From an uncultured Clostridiaceae bacterium (lineage in GTDB: Bacteria; Bacillota; Clostridia; TANB77; CAG-508), in contig CAOJVB010000016.1 of NCBI GenBank assembly GCA_948444845.1, positions 1 through 36,401 of the forward strand: DNA of 36,401 bases. The letters are read 5' to 3'. Position 1 is the first letter of the stretch. Each line of letters begins with the position of its first letter. Both the position numbers and the translations under genes were made by a program. This document shows positions 7,738-15,537 of this stretch, in pieces. The notes beneath the pieces are model-generated. The model was not told the DNA's origin, did not search any database, and saw only the letters and a list, made by a program, of their open reading frames with translations.

Positions 7738-8964
7738 ATGGAAAAAGACACAGCATTAATAAAATTTAATAAAATATTTCCTTGGTATTCTGGACTATCT
7801 GGAGATTTGCTTTTTTGGGTTGCAATAGATACATTATTTTTAGCCGTTGTAAAAAACTTTAATAGTTCTCAAATAGTTTCTTTGACTTCTGTATCTTTGA
7901 TAACTTGTATATTGTTACAAATACCTCTTTTAAAAATAATAAATAAAATAGGTAATACTAACTCAGTACGACTAGGCTCATTACTATTATTAGTATCTAG
8001 TTTATTATTAACTTTTGGACAAAATTATATAACTATTGCTTTAGGAAAGATAGTTTATGAAATTGCATTCACTTTTCAAAACATGGTAAATGCAATATTA
8101 AAGAATAACCTTGAACTACAAAACAGAAATGACGAATATATCAAGATAAAAACTAAGTCAAATACTATCTATGCTACTGCAACAATGATTATATCTTTTA
8201 TCGCAAGTCCAATGTTTAATTTGAATAATTATTTACCAATGTTTGGATGTATATTCTTTTGTTTTATTTGCTTTATATTATCATTTTTTATAATAGATTT
8301 TTCTAATTATAATAATGCTAAAAAAGAAGCTAAGAGCAAAGTTAAAATACATTATAGTAAATTAATAATAGTGCTACTTATTTCATATGGGCTATTTTAC
8401 CCTATTGTAAATTCTGGTCAGTCTAATGGAAAATTATTTATACAACAAGAATTATTATTAAACTTTAGTGTAGAAAAAACAGCTCTAATAATAGGAGTTA
8501 TTTTATGCATTTCCCGTATTATAAGAGTTATTTCAAACATCTCTTTTAATAGAATTCATAATAAATATAAAGAAAAAGTTGGAGTTATTTTACCTATATT
8601 ATTATCAGTATCTATTATTTTAATGATAATTGGATCTTTTATAGGAAATTCTGTAATCTTAAAATTTAGTATTATGAGTTTTGGATATATCATTATACTA
8701 TTTATTAGAGATCCATTTAAAGTATATATGCAAGATTTAGCATTAAGGAATGTAGGTAAAAATGGGCAACAAACATTATTAACAACTATGGAGCTTTCTA
8801 GGAAAGTAGTAAGAGCAATAATGAGTTTAAGTTTCACAATGATTTTAGTAAATAACCCTATGATTATAGTTATGGTAATATTGTCGATATTATCAATTAT
8901 AGAAATATTTATAGGTATAAAATTGTATAAGTTAGTTTTAGGAAGAAAGGTGATAGAAAAATGA
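7738..8964 (+). CDS. MFS-like multi-spanning transporter
   Basis: A 408-aa integral membrane protein with about 12 hydrophobic segments and a cytoplasmic, lysine-rich centre around residues 196-203, the usual 6+6 layout of the major facilitator superfamily. The R-x-G-S-L-L-L-L motif near residue 82 resembles motif A surroundings. The substrate cannot be read. The next gene, a P-loop kinase, overlaps it by 4 bases (ATGA), so the two are translationally coupled. A transporter paired with a small kinase suggests uptake or detoxification of a compound that is then phosphorylated; this is inference. Confidence 0.75.
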   Translation: MEKDTALIKFNKIFPWYSGLSGDLLFWVAIDTLFLAVVKNFNSSQIVSLTSVSLITCILLQIPLLKIINKIGNTNSVRLGSLLLLVSSLLLTFGQNYITIALGKIVYEIAFTFQNMVNAILKNNLELQNRNDEYIKIKTKSNTIYATATMIISFIASPMFNLNNYLPMFGCIFFCFICFILSFFIIDFSNYNNAKKEAKSKVKIHYSKLIIVLLISYGLFYPIVNSGQSNGKLFIQQELLLNFSVEKTALIIGVILCISRIIRVISNISFNRIHNKYKEKVGVILPILLSVSIILMIIGSFIGNSVILKFSIMSFGYIIILFIRDPFKVYMQDLALRNVGKNGQQTLLTTMELSRKVVRAIMSLSFTMILVNNPMIIVMVILSILSIIEIFIGIKLYKLVLGRKVIEK

Positions 8965-9530
8965 AAAGTATATTAATTATGGGAATAGGTAGAGCTGGAA
9001 AAACTACTTTAAGTAAAATGATAAAGGATAAGTATACTAGTTATAATTTATTACACAGTGATTCTTTAAAATGGGCAATGATAAGAGCCAAAGATCAAGA
9101 GGCATATTTTAGAAAAAATGTAGATAAGCAAAAAGAATTTGAACATGGTGAATATTTTCAAAGAACATTATTAGAATTATATAAGTCATTAACTAGCAAA
9201 GATATAAAAGGTTATGGTTATATTTTAGAAAGTGGCCAATTGGAACCCCGAATTGTTAAAGAAATGATAAATTTTGATGATACAATTGTACTATGTTTAG
9301 GATTAGGAGATTTCACAGCTGAAGATATGGTTGAGCAGTGTATTAAATATGATACTGAAGAAAGTTGGACTTATGGTTTAGATAGAAACTATTTATTAGA
9401 GCATGCTAAGGATTGGTATAGTTGTAATGAAATGCTAAAAGTAGAATGTCCTAAATATGGGATAAAATATATTGATACTTCGAAAAATAGAAAAAAGGTT
9501 TTACAGGAAATTTTAGATAGTATACATTAG
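8961..9530 (+). CDS. P-loop small-molecule kinase
   Basis: A 189-aa cytoplasmic protein with a clear Walker A loop, G-I-G-R-A-G-K-T-T, at residues 7-15, followed by L-H-S-D-S-L-K near 34 as in AAA_33/adenylate-kinase-like small-molecule kinases. A D-T-I-V-L-C-L-G strand near residue 111 fits the core sheet. The phosphate acceptor is unknown. It overlaps the transporter gene by 4 bases and ends before a perfect inverted repeat that can terminate it. Confidence 0.75.
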   Translation: MKSILIMGIGRAGKTTLSKMIKDKYTSYNLLHSDSLKWAMIRAKDQEAYFRKNVDKQKEFEHGEYFQRTLLELYKSLTSKDIKGYGYILESGQLEPRIVKEMINFDDTIVLCLGLGDFTAEDMVEQCIKYDTEESWTYGLDRNYLLEHAKDWYSCNEMLKVECPKYGIKYIDTSKNRKKVLQEILDSIH

Positions 9531-9609
9531 AAATGCAAGGTATTGATTTGAATTATTGTATTTCTAAATTTGTAACTTGTAATAATATTTGCCCCTTTAA
9601 GTTAAATGC

Positions 9610-9665
9610 TATTTTGGTAAAGAAAAAACTTCCATTTTTGTAGGAGTTTTTTCTTTACCAAAATA
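9610..9665. repeat. Perfect 21-bp inverted repeat, probable bidirectional terminator
   Basis: TATTTTGGTAAAGAAAAAACT (9610-9630) is matched perfectly by its reverse complement at 9645-9665, across a 14-base loop. It lies between the plus-strand kinase gene and the minus-strand toxin remnant. The toxin reading frame ends inside the right arm, so the palindrome may mark where the toxin gene was cut. Confidence 0.75.
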
Positions 9666-9834
9666 ATATATATAGTTTATTTTTATTTAAATAATGATCT
9701 TTATATTTACTTGGTAGAAGTTCTCCTTTTGCTAACAGTTGAACAACATATTTTAGTTTATTTACATCATAACCTCTTTTTTTAATTAATTTATAATCTT
9801 TTTTAAATTGATTACTATATCTTATTTTTAGCAC
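9655..9834 (-). pseudogene. Truncated YafQ-type toxin remnant
   Basis: Reading from GTG 9834, the product starts V-L-K-I-R-Y-S-N-Q-F-K-K-D-Y-K-L-I-K-K-R-G and continues L-L-A-K-G-E-L-L-P-S-K-Y-K-D-H, the N-terminal half of YafQ/RelE-type mRNA interferases. It then runs into N-K-N-K and stops inside an inverted repeat at 59 residues, against ~90 for the family. The C-terminal half, where the catalytic His/Asp residues lie, is missing. The start overlaps the antitoxin stop by one base. Confidence 0.75.
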
Positions 9835-10007
9835 TATTTATCTAATTCCTCAAACATCTCTTCTACACTATCAAAAGCTTTACTTAAATTTTTTCCTTTT
9901 TTTACATCTTCTATTGCTTGTATAGTTTCTTTATTAAATCTTGGTTTCCTTATTTCAAAGGGAATTCCATCATTTAATATAAATATAGTAAAATTATTAC
10001 TTTTGCT
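9834..10007 (-). pseudogene. Decayed DinJ/RelB-type antitoxin remnant
   Basis: The readable C-terminal half contains N-D-G-I-P-F-E-I-R-K-P-R-F-N-K-E-T-I-Q-A-I-E-D-V, typical of DinJ/RelB antitoxins (R-G-I-P-F-E-L … N-x-E-T-x-x-A-I), and ends F-E-E-L-D-K. The N-terminal ribbon-helix-helix half is gone: the frame runs back without a start codon straight into the stop of yraN. Together with the truncated toxin this is a dead toxin-antitoxin locus. Confidence 0.75.
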
Positions 10008-10364
10008 TTATTCAATTGCTTTTTTTATATGGTTTATATGCACTTTATCTTTACTTAAATATATTTCCATTACATCCATCCTTATAAAATCATCTTGTAA
10101 ATTTCTTGAATACAAATAATATTCTACTGCTTTCCAAAGGTGCTTTTTCTTTGTATCATTTACTGCTTCTGCTGCTAGACCATATTTTTTATTTCTTCTT
10201 GTTTTTACTTCTATAAATACTATTTCATCTTTATCTAGGGCTATTATATCTATTTCTCCTTGCCTACATTCAAAGTTTCTCTCTATTACATTATAGCCTA
10301 TACTTTCTAAATATTCTGTCGCTATATCTTCTCCTTCTTTTCCCGTTTCTTGTTTGTAATACAT
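10008..10364 (-). CDS. yraN: YraN family protein (UPF0102)
   Basis: A 118-aa protein of the YraN/UPF0102 family with a PD-(D/E)xK nuclease-like core: G-K-E-G-E-D-I-A at residues 8-15, Q-G-E-I-D-I-I-A near 35, and E-V-K-T-R near 52. The function is not settled; the family is thought to act on DNA and is commonly next to dprA and comM, as here. The length is complete. ATG 10364 lies just after a GGAGACG. It stands directly upstream of the decayed toxin-antitoxin pair. Confidence 0.92.
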   Translation of the reverse strand: MYYKQETGKEGEDIATEYLESIGYNVIERNFECRQGEIDIIALDKDEIVFIEVKTRRNKKYGLAAEAVNDTKKKHLWKAVEYYLYSRNLQDDFIRMDVMEIYLSKDKVHINHIKKAIE

Positions 10365-10377
10365 TTTTTACGTCTCC

Positions 10378-10455
10378 TTTTTTTATATTCTTAGGAGAGT
10401 CATCCGCTATAGCGGTGAGTTTCCTTAGAAGATAGTTATGGAAGAATTAGATTTT
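10378..10455. repeat. ~78-bp hairpin repeat, copy 2 (inverted)
   Basis: Inverted near-identical copy of 7436-7512, with the same internal imperfect stem (CTTAGGAGAGTCATCCGC / GCGGTGAGTTTCCTTAG). It fills most of the gap between dprA and yraN. Confidence 0.75.
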
Positions 10456-10483
10456 CTTATGTGGCTTTGCCACTTAGAAAATT

Positions 10484-11477
10484 TTATTCTTGCTTTTTTA
10501 TTATATTTCCTGGAAGTGTTTCTACAAGCCCTTCTATTTCCATCATTGTAAGTTTTATATTTACTTCTGCAATATTTATACTTAATGTTCTTGCTATTTC
10601 GTCGACATTTATTGGTGTTTTTGAAAGTAATTCATAAATTTCTCTATATTCTTTTTGCACTTTTATTTTTTTCTTTTTAGTATTTTTCCTTTCTTCTTCA
10701 CATTGTATTTGTTTCTTATTTTCTTTGGGCGAAATTAGGTATTCCTCTTTAGTATTCCTTACCGATTTAGCCCCTACACATTTTCCTATTGCTTCTGTCT
10801 TTATTTTCTCTTTTGCTTGTGTTTCTTCTCCTAACTCAATTAATATTTCATTTATATCGGTTAGGATGTGTGCTCCTTTTCTTATTAAGTTATTTGTTCC
10901 TCTTCCAGTTTTATCTTCTATTCTTCCTGGCACACAATATACCTTTTTACCTTGCATACTACAATGCCTTGCTGTAGCTGAACTACCGCTTCTGAATTTT
11001 GCTTCTACTACTATTGTACATTCTGATATTCCTGCAATTATTCTATTTCTTATAGGAAAGTTTGCTAAATTAGCTTCCGTATTTGGTGGATATTCACTAA
11101 TAATTGCGCCACCATTTTTGATTATTTCTTTTACTAAATTAATATTCTCTTCTGGATAAATGTGGTTAAATCCTGAGCCTATAACAGCTATCGTTTTTCC
11201 TTCTTCTTTCATAGAGTTCTTATGGCTAACTGTGTCTATTCCAATTGCTAAACCGACTTACTATTGTAATTCCTGATTTCGAAAGTGCCTTTGCAAAATT
11301 TGAAGCATTATATTCTCCATAAGGAGTGCTATCTCTAGAACCTACCATTGCTACACATTTATTATTTAATAACTTTACATTTCCCATTACATATAATTTT
11401 GGTGGGCATTTTTGTATTTTTAGTAAGTTTTGTGGGAACTCTTTATCATTTTTATTTATTTCATAAATTTTGTTCAT
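10484..11477 (-). CDS. dprA: DNA processing protein DprA, with one +1 C before a Gly codon
   Basis: DprA/Smf binds incoming single-stranded DNA and loads RecA during natural transformation. The raw sequence splits into an 83-codon frame and a 242-codon frame. Joining them by skipping one C (plus-strand base 11255, codon 75, AGT-CGG-T read as AGT-GGT) gives a 330-aa protein with the intact Rossmann motif V-S-G-L-A-I-G-I-D-T-V-S-H, then T-I-A-V-I-G-S-G, N-F-P-I-R-N-R-I-I-A-G and a C-terminal winged helix after a lysine-rich linker (about residues 250-272). The N-terminal SAM-like domain of many DprA proteins is absent. Without recoding, translation stops 9 codons after the site. It is either a recoded functional gene or a pseudogene or assembly error; the identical event in comM favours one common cause. 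Confidence 0.85.
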
Positions 11478-11580
11478 TTTTCCTCCTTGTATAGTAAACA
11501 GAATATTTTAATATTTTTTTGAATAAACTATTGATTATTAATCTAATTTATTGTATAATTTGGTTAATAATTAATTATTA

Positions 11581-11625
11581 GAAGGTCGATTGAGAACCCC
11601 ATTTTTTGGTTCGCAGTTGACCTTC
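11581..11625. terminator. Long imperfect hairpin between the orphan nuclease gene and dprA
   Basis: GAAGGTCGATTGAGAACC (11581-11598) pairs with GGTTCGCAGTTGACCTTC (11608-11625) over 18 positions with a few mismatches. It overlaps the stop codon of the minus-strand nuclease gene. No long T tract follows on the minus strand. The six T's in the loop are not in terminator position, so it may be a repeat rather than a terminator. Confidence 0.5.
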
Positions 11626-12112
11626 ACTTATTTCTTTTATATACTTTTTCTATATTATTCTTCTTTATTATAAATATTTTATCTATCCACAAATATCTTT
11701 TTGAAATATAAATACTTTCAATTTGTCTTTCTATTTCTTTAAATTTTACCTTTGTATTTGTTAAATCTATTATGAAGTTGTTAGCTTGTTTGTTCTTTTT
11801 CTTAATATTACCTTCTATTACATATTTACCGCTACCAATTATTTCTTTTAAGTCAAATCTCTCATTATTTATAATATAATCTGGTGTCTTTATTCCACAG
11901 GGTTTATTTATTCTAGGTATAATATTTATTCTCCCTCCAATTGCTTGTCCTAATAATTCTGCTACTTCTATTTCTCTTTGTGTTGGTTTGAATATTACAT
12001 GTTTGCCATCTACATTATATTTAGTTCCATCATCGTCAATAAAATATTTTTGTTTTTTAATTTGATATTTCTTTTTAGAAGTATATTGTTCTGTTATATC
12101 TTGATATTTCAT
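11624..12112 (-). CDS. Orphan CdiA-CT-like PD-(D/E)xK nuclease domain protein
   Basis: A 162-aa protein read from ATG 12112, which follows GGAAGATGAA; a longer frame to 12178 is less likely. Its C-terminal ~100 residues match the pattern of CdiA C-terminal/phage-associated toxin nucleases: G-I-K-T-P-D-Y-I-I-N-N-E near residue 86, then F-D-L-K-E-I-I-G-S-G-K-Y, then K-K-N-K-Q-A-N-N-F-I-I-D-L and a Y-I-S-K-R-Y-L-W-I end. The D…DxK set fits a PD-(D/E)xK catalytic core acting on tRNA or DNA. No delivery domain, signal peptide or obvious immunity gene is adjacent. Lying between dprA and comM, it is probably an inserted gene. Confidence 0.55.
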   Translation of the reverse strand: MKYQDITEQYTSKKKYQIKKQKYFIDDDGTKYNVDGKHVIFKPTQREIEVAELLGQAIGGRINIIPRINKPCGIKTPDYIINNERFDLKEIIGSGKYVIEGNIKKKNKQANNFIIDLTNTKVKFKEIERQIESIYISKRYLWIDKIFIIKKNNIEKVYKRNK

Positions 12113-12262
12113 TTCATCTTCCTTTTCGTGCGTGCCTTTATCTATTATGTAAACATTTCTTATCCAGGCATAGTTCACGTAAATCTTTACTTGTATTTCT
12201 TACCAGTTAAGCCTATACTATTCTTTTTTATTGTATTCTTATACTTAGGATTTTTTATATAA

Positions 12263-12310
12263 GGGGTGTCCCCAGCGTTCCGATTTCGTAACGAAAAGGA
12301 CCGTCCCTAC
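12263..12310. repeat. REP-like element, variant core
   Basis: On the minus strand this begins AGGGACGGTCC and ends GGGGACACCCC, with a small palindrome TTTCGTAACGAAA between. The ends resemble the REP repeats at 13991, 14877 and 17561 (GGGGACGGAGC … GGGACA), but the core differs. It sits just downstream of comM. Confidence 0.5.
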
Positions 12311-12314
12311 CGTG

Positions 12315-13852
12315 CTACTTCCAATATTTTTTATCTAAATTCCTATACTGTATTGCCTCTGAAATATGTGATACTTCTATATTTTCTTTTCCTTCTAAAT
12401 CTGCTATTGTTCTTGCCACTTTTAGTATTCTTCCGTGTGCTCTTGCACTTAGTCCTAAACTTTCAAATGCTCTTTGTAATATTTTCTTACTTTTATTATC
12501 TAGCTTGCAATATTCTTCTATTAGTTTTGGCGTAAGCTGTGAGTTTGAATATATTTCTAAGCCTTTATACCTTTCTAATTGTATTTGCCTTGCTTTATTT
12601 ACTCTTTGTTTTATTTGTTCAGATGTTTCTGCTTCATTGGTATTTTGTAATTTTTCGTATTTTACTGGTGTTACTTCTACTTGAATGTCTATTCTATCTA
12701 GCAGTGGTCCACTTATTCTTCCCATATATTTTTGTATGCTTTGAGCTGAACAATTACATTCTTTATCAGGTGAACCATAAAAACCGCATGGGCATGGATT
12801 CATTGAGGCTACTAACATAAAGTTACATGGGTATGTTAGGCTTGCATTTACTCTGCTTATACTTACTATTCCATCCTCTATCGGTGCTCTCATTACTTCT
12901 AGGGTACTTTTATTGAATTCTGGTAGTTCATCTAGAAATAGTACTCCATTATGAGCTAAGCTTATTTCTCCTGGTTTTGGAATTCTGCCTCCTCCTACTA
13001 ATGAGCTTGGGGATATTGTGTGGTGTGGTGCTCTAAATGGTCTTACTGTTATAAGTGGTGTTTGTTTTGTTAGCACTCCTGCTATACTATGTATTTTTGT
13101 TGTTTCTAAGGCTTCTTCAAAGCTTAAGTCTGGCAAAATTGATGGTATTCTTCTTGCCATCATAGTTTTTCCGTGAGCCGTGGGCTACCGAATAAGTAGT
13201 AGGTTATGCCCGACCTGCGGCTGCTATTTCTAAAGCTCTTTTTATATTTTCTTGTCCTTTTACTTCTGAGAAATCTAATAGATATTTATTTTGTTTTGAA
13301 AATAAGTTATTTATATCGGTTTTGTATGTTGGAATTGTAACTTTTGAATTTAAATAATTTACTACTTGATTTAAACTTTCTGCACCTAACACTTCTATTC
13401 CTTCTACAACAGAGGCTTCTTTTGCGTTTTCTTTTGGTACTACTATTGTTTCAATACCTAGTCTTTTTGCTTCAATACACATTGGCAGAACTCCATCTAC
13501 TTTATTTATTTTTCCATCAAGTGAAAGCTCTCCTATAAATGCAATATCTTCTAGCCCACCTTTTTCTAAATATTCTGTACAATTTAGTACTCCTATTGCA
13601 ATTGGCAAGTCAAAAAATGAGCCTTCTTTTTTTGTATCTGCTGGTGCTAAATTTACAACTATTTTTCTACTTTGCAGTTCATAGCCAGAATTTTTTATTG
13701 CTGTTTTTACTCTTTCCTTTGCTTCTCTAATACTAGTATCAGGAAGCCCAACAATCTCCCAGCCGTGGCATACCACCTGAAACATCTACTTGTACAGAAA
13801 TAAGGTAGCCTTCTAAACCAAGTAGTGACATACTTTTTACTATTGATAACAT
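12315..13852 (-). CDS. comM: ComM/YifB AAA+ ATPase with five +1 C insertions before Gly codons
   Basis: ComM is a hexameric helicase that promotes branch migration during natural transformation. The raw sequence breaks into three frames. Skipping five C's (plus-strand bases 13765, 13212, 13190, 13180 and 13173; codons 30, 214, 221, 224 and 226, all CGG) gives one 510-aa protein of normal length. Its N-terminus is M-L-S-I-V-K-S, with a V-G-L-P-D motif near 34-38, then Walker A G-S-P-G-S-G-K-T at 221-228, the P-F-R-A-P-H-H-T motif, the Walker B region L-F-L-D-E-L-P-E-F and a C-P-C-G-F-Y-G zinc-like motif. Three of the four Walker A glycine or glycine-preceding sites carry the extra C, and the G-G-H motif before it carries another. 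No other lesion is visible, which is odd for a decaying gene. Start: ATG 13852 after AAAGG. Confidence 0.88.
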
Positions 13853-13990
13853 ATTCTTTTTTCCTTTCGTTTTTAGGATTTTTTAACCTTGAATTAGGTT
13901 AGTTTGATTTTAATTTTTTTGAATTAATTTTTATTATAATAGCACCTTTTACATAATTTGTAAATGGTTTTTGAAAATTTTTTTAAGGTT

Positions 13991-14038
13991 GTCAATGGGG
14001 ACGGAGCTTTTTGACACTTTTTTTGTCAGTAGGGACAC
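13991..14038. repeat. REP repeat, left copy (inverted)
   Basis: Begins GTCAATGGGGACGGAGC and ends TTGTCAGTAGGGACA. It is the inverted counterpart of 14877-14924 (about 45 of 49 positions match) and lies 12 bases beyond the 3' end of the RAYT gene. Confidence 0.85.
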
Positions 14039-14050
14039 TCCTTCTAATCT

Positions 14051-14728
14051 TTACTGTTTATATATTTTCCTTATTGTTTCTCTACTTACATTTGTATATT
14101 CTGCTATTTCTCTTAATGAACAATTACTTTTTTGTTTTAATATCATAATCAGTTCTCTTAATTTTCTTTTATTAGCTTTTAAATACTCCAATTCTAGATT
14201 ATTTTCTATTAAAAACTTTTCTAGAACGTTTTGACATATACCATCATTTTCATTTATATCTATAAAATTATAATCTTCTACAATATTATTTTTAATTTTT
14301 CTATGATTTGAATATGGATATTCTTCTGCTTTATTACACATACCAGCTTTCACAGGATTATTATATATGTAATTTATACAACTATATAACTGTTCTTCAC
14401 TATAAATTCCTTCTGACTTATATCTATCTCTAAATACATACCCTACTTTTTCGTATTTTTTATTGTAATAAATTGCATATTTTGTATTAAGTCTTTGCAT
14501 ATATTTACTTAACTCTTTTATTTCTTCTGCCTTTATTAGCATATGTGCATGGTTGTTCATAATGCAATATGCTACGATTTCTACTTTTTGCTTTTCAATT
14601 AAATTATACATTATTTTGATATAGTATTTAATATCTTCTTCCCTTTCAAATATATAGTTTTTATTAATTCCTTGTGTTATGACATGGAAATATATTGTTT
14701 TAATATAACTTCTTGGATATCTCGACAT
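14051..14728 (-). CDS. REP-associated tyrosine transposase (RAYT, Y1_Tnp family)
   Basis: A 225-aa single-strand DNA transposase of the HUH class. The N-terminal Y-F-H-V-I-T-Q-G-I-N stretch, the metal-binding H-A-H in C-I-M-N-N-H-A-H-M-L-I near residue 60, a candidate nucleophile Tyr in the L-N-T-K-Y-A-I-Y-Y-N-K-K-Y helix near 85-97, and V-F-R-D-R-Y-K-S-E near 105 are all characteristic. Y-I-Y-N-N-P-V-K-A-G is the usual REP-transposase signature. A C-terminal helix-turn-helix (S-L-R-E-I-A-E-Y-T-N-V-S-R-E-T) extends the core. ATG 14728 follows AAGGAGG. The inverted REPs on both sides support function as a REP mobiliser. Confidence 0.9.
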   Translation of the reverse strand: MSRYPRSYIKTIYFHVITQGINKNYIFEREEDIKYYIKIMYNLIEKQKVEIVAYCIMNNHAHMLIKAEEIKELSKYMQRLNTKYAIYYNKKYEKVGYVFRDRYKSEGIYSEEQLYSCINYIYNNPVKAGMCNKAEEYPYSNHRKIKNNIVEDYNFIDINENDGICQNVLEKFLIENNLELEYLKANKRKLRELIMILKQKSNCSLREIAEYTNVSRETIRKIYKQ

Positions 14729-14876
14729 GAACTACCTCCTTAGAATAAAATTTTTAGAAATAAAAAAAATAGTATGATATAGATTAATTTTTATTATTAT
14801 ATCATATTGCTTCTATTAAATTTGTCGAATACTGTCTTCTATTTATATTTTTTTGACTCATTTATATTTTGATACG

Positions 14877-14924
14877 CCTGTCCCTTCTGACAATAAAATT
14901 GTCAAAAAGCTCCGTCCCCATTGA
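14877..14924. repeat. REP repeat, right copy
   Basis: Begins CCTGTCCCTTCTGACAATAA and ends AGCTCCGTCCCCATTGAC. It carries an internal TGACAATAAAATTGTCA hairpin. Same orientation as 17561-17610 and inverted relative to 13991-14038. Confidence 0.85.
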
Positions 14925-14935
14925 CACCATTGACA

Positions 14936-14970
14936 AAAAGCCCTAATCCAATAAATTGGATAGGGCTTTT
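14936..14970 (-). terminator. Intrinsic terminator of the lipoprotein operon
   Basis: The arms AAAAGCCCTAATCCAAT and ATTGGATAGGGCTTTT pair with one bulged base. On the minus strand the stem runs into a T run, about 33 bases after the lipoprotein stop. Confidence 0.75.
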
Positions 14971-15002
14971 GAGTAGTAATTTGACTAAAAACAAAGTTAA
15001 TG

Positions 15003-15536
15003 TTAATAGTCGTTTGGAAGGAACCCATCGCATCTTTCTGCGGGAATTTTGTTTTGAGTAACACGAATTGGCTGTTCAACGTAGTCAGGCGTAATATTTC
15101 CTTTTTCATCAACCGTAAGAATCCATGTTGCTGAAGTAGTTAAACCATTGGTGTAAATTCCATTAGGTTCAGCTTGTGAGACAACTGTCCCACTTGAATT
15201 GTAGTAAACCTTATCAGGAGAAGTGATACTCGCTGAATATGGAATACCGTATCCAATACATTTACCTTCATAAACCCATTTGCCAGTATACTCACATTTT
15301 GTATACCAATAGCAAATTAAATTAGGATCATCCCGAAGTTCATAGATTTCTTTAAGTTGTGCATACTCAAAGAAGTTTACAAGATCTGGATAACCGATTG
15401 CATTAGCAATCTGTTCTTTCATTTCTTCAGAGTATTGCTTATCTCTGTATGACGAAGAATCCGAACATCCAGTTAAGCATCCGATACATAAAACTGCTAA
15501 GAGAATAATAGCTATCATTCTTTTTTTCATTTTCAT
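15003..15536 (-). CDS. Predicted lipoprotein of unknown function
   Basis: A 177-aa protein read from ATG 15536, which follows GAGGAGGTAACTAAT; the longer upstream frame lacks this. A lysine-rich start, a hydrophobic helix and the lipobox L-T-G-C (Cys near residue 24) mark it for lipidation and anchoring to the outer membrane face. The mature part is not recognised; it has several Cys, Trp and Tyr residues. It starts immediately after the membrane-protein gene's stop and ends at a strong terminator. Codon choice is less AT-biased than in neighbours, and it uses an in-frame CGG (E-L-R-D-D), so it may be a recent arrival. Confidence 0.75.
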   Translation of the reverse strand: MKMKKRMIAIILLAVLCIGCLTGCSDSSSYRDKQYSEEMKEQIANAIGYPDLVNFFEYAQLKEIYELRDDPNLICYWYTKCEYTGKWVYEGKCIGYGIPYSASITSPDKVYYNSSGTVVSQAEPNGIYTNGLTTSATWILTVDEKGNITPDYVEQPIRVTQNKIPAERCDGFLPNDY

Positions 15537-15537
15537 A

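Larger units (their letters stand above)
13991..14924 (-). mobile_element. REPtron: RAYT transposase gene between inverted REP sequences
   Basis: A single Y1 transposase gene is framed by inverted REP repeats, the classical arrangement of a REP-associated tyrosine transposase with its target repeats. A third, same-orientation REP stands alone at 17561-17610, as expected if the transposase mobilises REPs in trans. Confidence 0.75.

Noticed and set aside
13344..13730. Leu/Phe-rich open frames on the plus strand opposite comM
   Set aside because: They are antisense shadows of the comM coding region; composition follows from the complementary strand, and there is no ribosome binding site.
12315..13852. 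comM treated as an ordinary pseudogene
   Set aside because: All five lesions are of one type at Gly codons and the restored protein is full length with every motif, so simple decay is a poor explanation.
14858..15112. 84-codon minus-strand frame overlapping the lipoprotein end
   Set aside because: It overlaps the REP repeat and terminator, and has no recognisable features.
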